In this document: in pieces, positions 18,156 through 25,254 of the stretch
Numbering within the stretch: the stretch's first letter is position 1
How the letters are laid out: the number at the start of each line of letters is the position of its first letter
Origin: Roseiarcus sp050010035
Lineage (GTDB): Bacteria; Pseudomonadota; Alphaproteobacteria; Rhizobiales; Beijerinckiaceae
Assembly: GCA_050010035.1 (NCBI GenBank)
Contig: JBEKLU010000009.1
Coordinates: forward strand, 10,982-74,981
Direction: 5' to 3'
DNA length: 64,000 bases
Made by a program: the position numbers and the translations under genes
The notes under the pieces: generated by a model
Seen by the model: the letters and a program-made list of their open reading frames with translations, nothing else
What the model was told of the DNA's origin: nothing
The model's database searches: none

Positions 18156-19058
18156 TTAAGGCGTCAGCGCGCGCATGGCGGCGACGGGGCGGAGGTTTTC
18201 GCGCTCGAACAGGCTTTGCAGCGGGTCCTGCGCCCCGCCCCTCTCCGCCTCCTCGAGGTCTTGGCGGTGGATGCCGGCGACGACGAACAGCGCGTCCAGC
18301 CCCTGGCCCGCCGCGCCGGCGATGTCGGTGCGCATCGCGTCGCCGATCGCCAGCACCCGCGAGCGGGCGAGCGGCGCTCTTCGCGTCGCGCTCGCCGACG
18401 CGAGCGCCGCCTCGTAGATCGGCGCGTGCGGCTTGCCGGCGTAGATCGCCTCGCCGCCGAGCGCCTCGTAAGCCTCGGCGAGAGCGCCGGCGCAATAGAC
18501 CAGATCGGCGCCGCGGTGAACGACCAGGTCCGGATTGGCGCAGACGAACGGCAACCGCCGCGCCGCCATGGCCCTCAAGCGCTCGACATAGTCGTCGGGC
18601 GTCTCGACCCGGTCGTCGAACAGGCCGGTGCACACGACGTAGCTCGCGTCCTCGACGCCGACCAGGACGGGCCGGGCGCCGGAGCGCGCCGCGGCGGCCT
18701 CGAACAGCGAGAGATCGCGCGGCGGCCCGACGTGATGGACCGGCGCCGCGCCGCGCTCGGCGACGAGCTCGATGGCGACGTCGCCGGAGGTGACGATGGC
18801 GTCGAAGGCCTCGGGCGAGACGCCGAGGCGGACGACCTGCTCGCGAATCGGCGGGTTCGGCCGCGGCGCGTTGCTGATCAGCACGACCGCGCCGCCGCGC
18901 CGGCGGAACGCCGCCAGCGCCTCGGAGGCGGGAAGAAAGGCCTGCCGGCCGTTGTGCAGCACGCCCCAGACGTCGCACAGGATCGCGTCGTAGCGATCGG
19001 CGATGGCGCTCAAGCCTTCGATGAGCGGCACGCGCGGGAAAGGGGGAGGCGTCGTCAT
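18156..19058 (-). CDS. HAD-superfamily phosphatase, NagD-like (TIGR01459 type)
   Basis: A 300-residue HAD hydrolase with a C2-type cap. Motif I is ILCDVWGVLHNG (nucleophile D29), motif II is VVLISNAPRP, and the C-terminal motifs are GKPHAPIYEAAL and VLAIGDAMRTDIAGA. The WGVLHNG variant and length fit the alphaproteobacterial TIGR01459 subfamily, whose substrate is unknown. Start ATG 19058. Clustered with ribF and the MaoC gene, possibly as one operon, since gaps are 43-66 bp. Confidence 0.87.
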   Translation of the reverse strand: MTTPPPFPRVPLIEGLSAIADRYDAILCDVWGVLHNGRQAFLPASEALAAFRRRGGAVVLISNAPRPNPPIREQVVRLGVSPEAFDAIVTSGDVAIELVAERGAAPVHHVGPPRDLSLFEAAAARSGARPVLVGVEDASYVVCTGLFDDRVETPDDYVERLRAMAARRLPFVCANPDLVVHRGADLVYCAGALAEAYEALGGEAIYAGKPHAPIYEAALASASATRRAPLARSRVLAIGDAMRTDIAGAAGQGLDALFVVAGIHRQDLEEAERGGAQDPLQSLFERENLRPVAAMRALTP

Positions 19059-19177
19059 GGGCGAAGGGGGCTAGGTCCCCGGCGGGATCGTGTCAAGCGG
19101 CGGGGCGGCGGGACGGCGCCTCGGTTCGACTTGCGGCGAAGGCGAAGCGGATGCTGGGGCCGCGGCTCAAATGGACG

Positions 19178-20082
19178 CTACGCCCCGACCGCAAGTTCGC
19201 TCAGAAATCCCAAAGCAGTTTGAATAAACGCGTCATTGCTGTCGCCCGCGACCATGTGCCCCGAGTTCGACACGACTTCAAGTCGCGCGTGGGGAATATG
19301 TTGCAGGAAATGCGCGACGCTCTCGTCGGAAACGACGTCGGACGCGTAGCCTCGCACGAGCAGCGCGGGCGAGCGAATTCGCTGCGCTCGCTCGATCAAG
19401 TCCTCTTCCAGCGTGTTCAAGTATTCCAGCCAACGCTCGCCGGACCGCGCCAAAGCCGCACGCCCCGCAATAAACCGAGGGTCCCAGTGCCAGCGCCATT
19501 TGCCGTCCGCGCCTTGCTTCACGACTTTGCGCAGACCGTCAAACCGGCGTGAGCGAGAGCGTGCGGGGTTGTACGTCGCGATGGCGTCGGCCACCTGATC
19601 CAATGTGTCGAAGCCGTCGGGATGAGCCGTCATGAAGTCGAATATGCGAAGCACGCCATCGGCTTCCAGTCGCGGCGTTACGTCCACGAACACCAAACCG
19701 TCCCACTGCTCGTCGGGAGAAACATCGTTGGCGATGATCAAGGACAGGCCGCCCATCGAGGCGCCGACGCCCACGACGGGTCCTGCAGGCGCAAGCCTTC
19801 TGCGGACCGCCGCCAAATCGAGCGCCATGGCCTCGAGGCTGTAGTCTCCATTCGGCGCCCACGCGCTGTCGCCATGCCCGCGCGCGTCGTAAGTGATGAC
19901 CGTATACCCTTCCCGGGACAACGCCTGCGCAGCGGCGCTCCAAGAATGTCGTGTTTGCCCCCTCCGTGCATCAACATCACGGCGCATTTGGCCGGTCCCT
20001 CGGCGGGGAAGACCTCGGCTACGAGTTTGACGTCAAAATGACCGTTGAGCTCGATGATTTCGGATGCGGAAATGTCGATCAC
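19178..20082 (-). pseudogene. Alpha/beta hydrolase interrupted by a single-base frameshift
   Basis: The N-terminal frame starts at a GTG (20082), MIDISASEIIELNG, and runs into the oxyanion region CAVMLMHGGG. The downstream frame then continues GQTRHSWSAAAQALSREG, followed by the nucleophile elbow VVGVGASMGGLSL (Ser), an acid-loop region and the histidine region VVSNSGHMVAGDSND. The two frames join perfectly if one G is added to the run of five (plus-strand C5 at 19958-19962), restoring HGGGQTRHSW. The repaired protein would be about 301 residues, normal for the family. Either a recent pseudogene or a homopolymer error in the assembly. Substrate unknown. Confidence 0.8.
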
Positions 20083-20309
20083 GCTGCTGCTCGTAGACTT
20101 GTTGACAATATGGCGCCTGCGATCGAGGCGCGAAAGTCCCCGATTTCTGGCCTAGAGCCTATCGCGCGAAGTTGCTGAATTATGCGCCACAGGATCGGCC
20201 GGCTTCGGATCGCAGGCCGAAATTCAAACTGACCTACGGCCGCCGGCGCTTGACGGCGCTCGCCGGCGCCGCGACAACGGGGCCGCGCCACGCCAGGGAG
20301 CGCCCGCCG

Positions 20310-20666
20310 ATGACCGCCGCCGATCCGCCGCCGACCATTGCGTTTGACGATTTCCTCAAGGTCGACGTGCGCGTCGGCACGATCGTCTCGGCCGAGCCGT
20401 TTCCGCAGGCGCGCAAGCCGGCCTACCGCCTGACGATCGACTTCGGCCCGGCGATCGGGGTGAAGAAGTCCTCGGCGCAGATCACCCGCCATTACCGGCT
20501 GGAGGATCTCGTCGGACGCCAGGTCGCCGCGGTGGTCAACTTTCCGCCCCGCCAGATCGGGCCGTTCATGTCGGAGGTGCTGACCCTCGGCTTTCCCGAC
20601 GCGGACGGCGAAGTCGTGCTGATTCGCCCCGATCTTCGGGCGCCCGACGGCGGGCGGCTGTTCTGA
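20310..20666 (+). CDS. csaA: CsaA-like tRNA-binding domain protein
   Basis: A 118-residue stand-alone OB-fold protein of the EMAP-II/CsaA family (FDDFLKVDVRVGTIVSAEPF, then SSAQITRHYRLEDLVGRQV and VVNFPPRQIGPFMSEVLTLG). Bacterial CsaA is described as an export-related chaperone, and the fold binds the tRNA elbow; its physiological role is unsettled. The ATG at 20310 has AGGGAG nine bases upstream, which decides it over longer open starts. Upstream of the thioredoxin genes on the same strand. Confidence 0.88.
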   Translation: MTAADPPPTIAFDDFLKVDVRVGTIVSAEPFPQARKPAYRLTIDFGPAIGVKKSSAQITRHYRLEDLVGRQVAAVVNFPPRQIGPFMSEVLTLGFPDADGEVVLIRPDLRAPDGGRLF

Positions 20667-20783
20667 GCGCCGAGCCGCGGCGATTGCCCGCAGGTTCGCG
20701 CCTCCGCCTTGACGGCTTCGCCGGCGGTTCCTAACTATCGGTCTTACGCGCGTTTTCGCCTCTCTCGCACTTTAGAGGAAGCC

Positions 20784-21107
20784 ATGTCCGCCACCGCCAA
20801 GGTCACCGACGCCAATTTCGAGACCGACGTCATGAAGTCGAGCGAGCCGGTCGTGGTCGATTTCTGGGCGGAATGGTGCGGCCCGTGCCGGATGATCGCG
20901 CCCGCGCTCGAGGAAATCGCCGCCGAGATGAAGGGCAAGGTGAAGATCGCCAAGTTCAACGTCGACGAGAACCCGAAGATGTCCGCCCAATTGGGCATTC
21001 GCTCCATTCCGACCCTGATGGTGTTCAAGGACGGCAAGCGCGTCGCCACCAAGACCGGCGCGGGGCCGAAGAGCGAACTGGCGCGCTGGATCACCGCGTC
21101 GGTCTGA
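20784..21107 (+). CDS. trxA: Thioredoxin 1
   Basis: A 107-residue thioredoxin with the canonical active site WCGPC (W31-C35), the cis-proline loop RSIPTLMVF and the buried Asp of VVVDFWAEW. It reduces protein disulfides in the cytoplasm using electrons from thioredoxin reductase. The ribosome-binding site AGAGGAA precedes ATG 20784. The next gene is a close paralogue with an altered active site. A GC-rich hairpin lies between the two. Confidence 0.96.
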   Translation: MSATAKVTDANFETDVMKSSEPVVVDFWAEWCGPCRMIAPALEEIAAEMKGKVKIAKFNVDENPKMSAQLGIRSIPTLMVFKDGKRVATKTGAGPKSELARWITASV

Positions 21108-21136
21108 TTCTCCGCCGAACCTCGATCCTCGGTGAC

Positions 21137-21159
21137 CGCCGGCGCTGCGCGCGCCGGCG
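21137..21159 (+). terminator. GC-rich hairpin between the two thioredoxin genes
   Basis: CGCCGGCGC pairs with GCGCCGGCG (9 bp) around TGCGC, followed by TTGTCG. It is a strong stem without a long T-tract, 30 bp after the trxA stop codon. It may terminate or attenuate transcription between trxA and its paralogue. Confidence 0.4.
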
Positions 21160-21260
21160 TTGTCGTATGCGCATCGCTTCGTCTTGACGCGCCCGTCGGC
21201 CGGCGGGACAGTCCTCGTCCCCGGAGGCGATTCGCCGCCTCGGCTCGCGAGAGGATCATC

Positions 21261-21584
21261 GTGTCCGCCACCACCGACGTCACCGACGCGAGCTTCGAGG
21301 CCGAGGTCATCCGAGCGAGCGAGCCGGTGGTGGTCGATTTCTGGGCCGAATGGTGCGCGCCGTGCCGCGCGATGGCGCCCTCGCTCGAGGAACTCGCCGC
21401 CGAAATGCGCGGCAAGGTGAAGATCGCCAAGTTCAAGATGGACGACAATCCGAAAGTCATCAGCCGGCTGGGCGTCCGTTCGGCCCCCACCCTGATGATC
21501 TTCAAGGGCGGCCAGCCGGTCGCCGTCAAACGCGGCGCCGGCTCGAAGCGCGAATTGGCGCGCTGGATCGCCGCTTCGATCTGA
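21261..21584 (+). CDS. Thioredoxin paralogue with WCAPC active site
   Basis: A 107-residue thioredoxin that aligns without gaps to the preceding TrxA but has WCAPC (C32, C35) in place of WCGPC and RSAPTLMIF in place of RSIPTLMVF at the cis-proline loop. It is more basic overall (KFKMDDNPKV, AVKRGAGSKREL). The start is GTG 21261 with GAGAGGATC upstream. The pair looks like a tandem duplication that has diverged. Changes at these two sites are known to shift redox potential or partner choice in thioredoxins; the effect here is inferred. Confidence 0.93.
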   Translation: MSATTDVTDASFEAEVIRASEPVVVDFWAEWCAPCRAMAPSLEELAAEMRGKVKIAKFKMDDNPKVISRLGVRSAPTLMIFKGGQPVAVKRGAGSKRELARWIAASI

Positions 21585-21597
21585 CGAACCGCGGCGC

Positions 21598-22986
21598 TCA
21601 GGTGGGAATGCGCAGGGTGGCGCGCAATCCGCCCAGCGGACTCGTGCCCAAGACGATGTCGCCGCCGTGCGAGCGCGCGATGTCGCGCGCGATCGCCAGC
21701 CCCAGTCCCGAGCCGCCTTCGTCCTGGTTGCGCGCTTCGTCGAGCCTCAGAAACGGCCGGAACACGTCCTCGCGATGCTCCGGCGCGATGCCCGGCCCGT
21801 CGTCGTCGACGTGAATGGCGACGAAGCGCTGCTCGCGCGCGGCGCGCACGACGATGGTCGGAGCGTGGCGCTGCGCGTTGGCGATGAGATTGCCCAGGCA
21901 CCGTTTGAGCGCGAGCGGCCGGACCTTGACGACGAGGTCGCCCTTCGCCTCGACGCCGATCCGCGCGCCGTGGCGCTCGGCGTCGGAGCGAAGATCGTCG
22001 AGCGTTTCGCGCAGGTCCGTCGCCGCGGTCGGCTCGCCCGCGTCGCCGCGCGCGAAGGCGAGATAGGCTTCGAGCATGCGCCGCATCTCGTCGACGTCCT
22101 TCTGCAACGGCTCGATTTCCGCCGATTCGTCGATCACCGCGAGCGACAGCTTGAAGCGCGTCAGGATGGTGCGCAGGTCGTGGCTGACGCCGTTGAGCAT
22201 CGCCGTGCGTTGCTCCGAGGCGCGCTCGATGCGCCGCTTCATCTCGATGAAGGCGTAGCCGGCTTGGCGAACTTCGCGCGCGCCGCGCGGATGGAAATCG
22301 ACGTCGCGCCCCTTGCCGAAATCCTCCGCCGCGTCGGCGAGGCGCAGAATCGGGCGGATCTGGTTGCGCAGGAAGAGGATGGCGACGGTGACCAGCACGA
22401 TCGAGGCGCCGAGCATCCAGAGAATGAAGATATGGACGTTCGCCTCGTAGGCGAGGCTGCGGCGCGTCACGAAGCGCAGGACGCGGTCGCCGAACTCGAC
22501 GCGGATCTCCATCAGTCCCGAGCGGCCGACGGTGTCGACCCAGAAGGGCAGGCGCACTTGCTGGGCGAGTTCTTCGGGCAGCGCGCGGGTCAGCGGATCG
22601 AGCGAGGTGAAGAACGTCCGGGGCATTTTGGGCGGCAGCGGGCCGGCGGGCATCACCTCGACGTCCATGCGGAACCGTTCGCCGGCGATCGCGCGCAAGC
22701 GCTTGTCGTCCCCGCCGGGCGGAATCGCGGAATAGAGATCGACCATGGCGCCGACGTCGCGCGCCACCGCGCCCGACAGGCGGTGAGTGACGAGTTCCCA
22801 ATGGCGCTCCATGAAGACGTAGGCGACCGCGGTCTGCAGCAGAACCATCGGCACGATGACGATCAGCAGGGAGCGCGCGTAGAGCCCCTTGGGCAGGATG
22901 TCGGCGAGCCCGCGCGCGCCCGTCCGCCAGGTTCGCCTCAGCCGCGCGAGCGCCCGCAGCGAGGCCGTCGGCGCCGTCGCGTTCAT
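21598..22986 (-). CDS. EnvZ-like membrane sensor histidine kinase
   Basis: A 462-residue inner-membrane kinase. Two transmembrane helices (about 38-58 and 185-207) bracket a periplasmic domain of about 125 residues. A HAMP region (FLRNQIRPILRLADAAEDFG) follows, then HisKA with H269 in NGVSHDLRTILTRF, and a HATPase domain with NLIANAQRHA, DDDGPGI and GGSGLGLAIARD. The HDLRTxLTR H-box is the EnvZ type. Its ATG overlaps the stop of the upstream response regulator by four bases (ATGA), so the two form a coupled pair. The stimulus is unknown. Confidence 0.93.
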   Translation of the reverse strand: MNATAPTASLRALARLRRTWRTGARGLADILPKGLYARSLLIVIVPMVLLQTAVAYVFMERHWELVTHRLSGAVARDVGAMVDLYSAIPPGGDDKRLRAIAGERFRMDVEVMPAGPLPPKMPRTFFTSLDPLTRALPEELAQQVRLPFWVDTVGRSGLMEIRVEFGDRVLRFVTRRSLAYEANVHIFILWMLGASIVLVTVAILFLRNQIRPILRLADAAEDFGKGRDVDFHPRGAREVRQAGYAFIEMKRRIERASEQRTAMLNGVSHDLRTILTRFKLSLAVIDESAEIEPLQKDVDEMRRMLEAYLAFARGDAGEPTAATDLRETLDDLRSDAERHGARIGVEAKGDLVVKVRPLALKRCLGNLIANAQRHAPTIVVRAAREQRFVAIHVDDDGPGIAPEHREDVFRPFLRLDEARNQDEGGSGLGLAIARDIARSHGGDIVLGTSPLGGLRATLRIPT

Positions 22987-23693
22987 CCGTCGGCGACGAG
23001 GCGGTAGCCGGAGCCGCGCGCCGTCTGCAGCAAGACCGGATTGGCCGGATCGTCTTCGATCTTTCGACGAAGCCGGTTGATCTGCACGTCGACCGTGCGC
23101 TCCTGCGCCGCCGCGCCCGATCCCGACAGCGCCTCGCGCGATACGCTCGCGCCGGCGTTGGCGCAAAGCAGGCGCAAGATCTCGCGTTCGCGCTCGGTGA
23201 GGCGCACGATGTCCGTGCCGTTGCGCAGTTCGCCGCGCTCCAGGGAGAAGGCGAAGCGTCCGAAGCGGACGACCGCGCCCTCGGGCTTGACCCCGAAGGC
23301 GCGGGTGCGCCGCAGAACCGAGCCGACGCGCAACAGCAATTCGCGCGGCTCGAAGGGTTTGGCGAGATAGTCGTCGACGCCGATCTCGAGGCCGCGCACG
23401 CGATCGGCGGCCTCGGAGCGCGCGGTGAGCATGACGATCGGCACTTCGGAGTGCAGGCGCAGACGAGCCGCGAAGGCGAAACCGTTTTCGCCGGGCATCA
23501 TCACGTCGAGCACGATGATGTCGAACGCCAGGCTTTCCAGGAAGACCTGCGCCTCGCCGGCCGAGGCGGCGACCGTCACGCGATGGCCGTGCTTGCTCAG
23601 ATAGGTGGAAAGCAGGTCGCGCAACCGCCGGTCGTCGTCGACCACCAGCACGTGAGCCGCATCGTCCTGCGGCGCGGAATGCGTCGCGCTCAA
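22983..23693 (-). CDS. OmpR-family response regulator (PetR-like)
   Basis: A 236-residue regulator with receiver domain (acidic pocket VVDDDRR, phosphoacceptor D63 in IIVLDVMMPG, lysine in YLAKPFEP) and a winged-helix trans-reg domain (LTEREREILRLL, TVDVQINRLRRKIE). The start is TTG 23693 with a strong GGAGGAA upstream; it overlaps the MarR stop by four bases (TTGA). The MarR-regulator pair resembles Rhodobacter petP-petR, reported as needed for respiratory and photosynthetic growth, here with a cognate kinase downstream. Orthology is inferred from arrangement. Confidence 0.93.
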   Translation of the reverse strand: MSATHSAPQDDAAHVLVVDDDRRLRDLLSTYLSKHGHRVTVAASAGEAQVFLESLAFDIIVLDVMMPGENGFAFAARLRLHSEVPIVMLTARSEAADRVRGLEIGVDDYLAKPFEPRELLLRVGSVLRRTRAFGVKPEGAVVRFGRFAFSLERGELRNGTDIVRLTEREREILRLLCANAGASVSREALSGSGAAAQERTVDVQINRLRRKIEDDPANPVLLQTARGSGYRLVADG

Positions 23694-24217
23694 GCCTTCC
23701 TCCGGGGGCCGGCGCCGATCAATTCGATGACGCGATCGCGTTCGGAGGCGTCGATCATCGCGATGAGGAACTCGGCCGCGTGTTCCTTGCCGCCCGGGCC
23801 GAGGCGCTCCATGGCGCCGGAAAAACGCCGGGTCTGCAAATGCGCGAGCTCGCGAGCCAGCTTTTCGCCCTCCTCCGTAGCGTAGAGCTGACGATGGCGG
23901 CGATCGAGGGCGCCGGCGCGCGCGTCGATGAAATTCTTGGCGATCAATTCCTTGAGCACCCGGTTCAGGCTCTGCTTGGTGATCTCGAGGATGTCGAGCA
24001 GCGCCGCGATGGTCAAGCCGGGATGTCGGCTGACGAAGTGCAGGACCCGGTGATGGGCGCGGCCGAACCCATAGACCTCCAGCAGACGATCGGCGTCGCC
24101 GACGAAATCGCGGTAGGCGAAGTAGAAGAGCTCGATGAGATCGTACATCGGCGCGGCTTCGCGCTCGGACGCCGGGCGCGGGCTCGGTCGGGCGCTCGTG
24201 CGCGAGGTTTCGACCAT
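23690..24217 (-). CDS. MarR-family transcriptional regulator (PetP-like)
   Basis: A 175-residue winged-helix repressor-type protein. The recognition region is LTIAALLDILEITKQSLNRVLKEL and the wing contains DRRHRQLYATEEG. Start ATG 24217. It heads a three-gene coupled operon with an OmpR regulator and its kinase. A short dyad (GTCA-N7-TGAC, 24221-24235) lies directly upstream of its start codon, overlapping a possible ilvE -35 hexamer, which would suit autoregulation together with control of ilvE. Ligand unknown. Confidence 0.88.
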   Translation of the reverse strand: MVETSRTSARPSPRPASEREAAPMYDLIELFYFAYRDFVGDADRLLEVYGFGRAHHRVLHFVSRHPGLTIAALLDILEITKQSLNRVLKELIAKNFIDARAGALDRRHRQLYATEEGEKLARELAHLQTRRFSGAMERLGPGGKEHAAEFLIAMIDASERDRVIELIGAGPRRKA

Positions 24218-24220
24218 TAG

Positions 24221-24259
24221 GTCAGCATTGTTGACATATTACGGCGCCCCTGCTAGGGA
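24221..24259 (+). promoter_or_regulatory. Possible ilvE promoter overlapping a marR-side dyad
   Basis: TTGACA (24231-24236) is followed after 17 bases by TAGGGA (24254-24259), facing ilvE. The dyad GTCA-GCATTGT-TGAC (24221-24235) overlaps the -35 hexamer and abuts the divergent MarR start codon, a plausible operator. The -10 element is poor. Confidence 0.35.
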
Positions 24260-24342
24260 TTGGCCACGCGAAAGCGGCTGGGCTATTTAATCCGGGCGCG
24301 GACAAAATCAAAACCGCCCCTTCGCAACCCGAGGAGTACGCC

Positions 24343-25230
24343 ATGGCGGGCCAGACGTTCGACGATCGAGATGGATGGATTTGGTTCGACGGCCAGTTGA
24401 CGCCGTGGCGCGACGCCAAGGTTCACGTCCTCACGCACGCCCTGCACTACGGCAGCGCGGTCTTCGAAGGCGAGCGCGCCTACGGCGGCGCGATCTTCAA
24501 GTCGACCCGGCATTCCGAGCGCTTGAAGGAATCGGCGCGCATTCTCGATTTCGAAGTGCCCTGGAGCGTGGCCGAGATCGACGCGGCCAAGGCGCTGACG
24601 CTCGCCAAGAACGGCTTCGCCGACGCCTATGTGCGTCCGCTGGCCTGGCGGGGCTCGGAAATGATGGGCGTCTCGGCCCAGCACAACACCATCCATCTGG
24701 CGATTGCGGCGTGGCAATGGCCGAGCTATTTCGACCCCGCCCAGCGCATGAAGGGTATCCGCCTCGACCTCGCCGACTATCGGCGGCCCGATCCGGCGAC
24801 CGCGCCGTCGCGCTCGAAGGCGGCGGGCCTCTATATGATCTGCACGATCTCCAAGCACAAAGCGGAGCGGCGCGGCTACGCCGACGCCCTCATGCTCGAT
24901 TGGCAGGGCCGGGTCGCCGAATGCACCGGCGCCAACGTCTTCTTCGTCAAGGACGGCGTCGTCCATACGCCCATGGCCGATTGCTTCCTCGACGGCATCA
25001 CCCGCCAGACGGTGATCGAGCTCGCCCGCCGGCGCGGCGTCGAGGTGGCCGAGCGCCGGATCGCGCCCGAGGAGCTGTCGAGCTTCAGCGAGTGCTTCAT
25101 CACGGGAACGGCGGCCGAAGTGACGCCGGTCGGCGAGATCGGCGCGCACAAATTCACGCCCGGCGCGCTGACCGCGGCGCTGATCGACGATTACACCGCC
25201 GAGATCCAGCCCAAGTCGAAGGCGGCGTGA
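24343..25230 (+). CDS. ilvE: Branched-chain amino acid aminotransferase
   Basis: A fold-type IV PLP enzyme of 295 residues catalysing the last step of valine, leucine and isoleucine synthesis (2-oxoacid plus glutamate). Signatures are HALHYGSAVFEGERAY, the Schiff-base lysine K159 in SRSKAAGLYM, and ECTGANVFFVKDG, with the C-terminal GITRQTVIELARRRG. CGAGGAGTACGCC provides the ribosome-binding site before ATG 24343. Divergent from the MarR operon, an arrangement I recall from other Rhizobiales. A D-amino-acid aminotransferase is a less likely alternative. Confidence 0.93.
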   Translation: MAGQTFDDRDGWIWFDGQLTPWRDAKVHVLTHALHYGSAVFEGERAYGGAIFKSTRHSERLKESARILDFEVPWSVAEIDAAKALTLAKNGFADAYVRPLAWRGSEMMGVSAQHNTIHLAIAAWQWPSYFDPAQRMKGIRLDLADYRRPDPATAPSRSKAAGLYMICTISKHKAERRGYADALMLDWQGRVAECTGANVFFVKDGVVHTPMADCFLDGITRQTVIELARRRGVEVAERRIAPEELSSFSECFITGTAAEVTPVGEIGAHKFTPGALTAALIDDYTAEIQPKSKAA

Positions 25231-25254
25231 GCGGAGTCGGTCCGGCGCGTCGGC

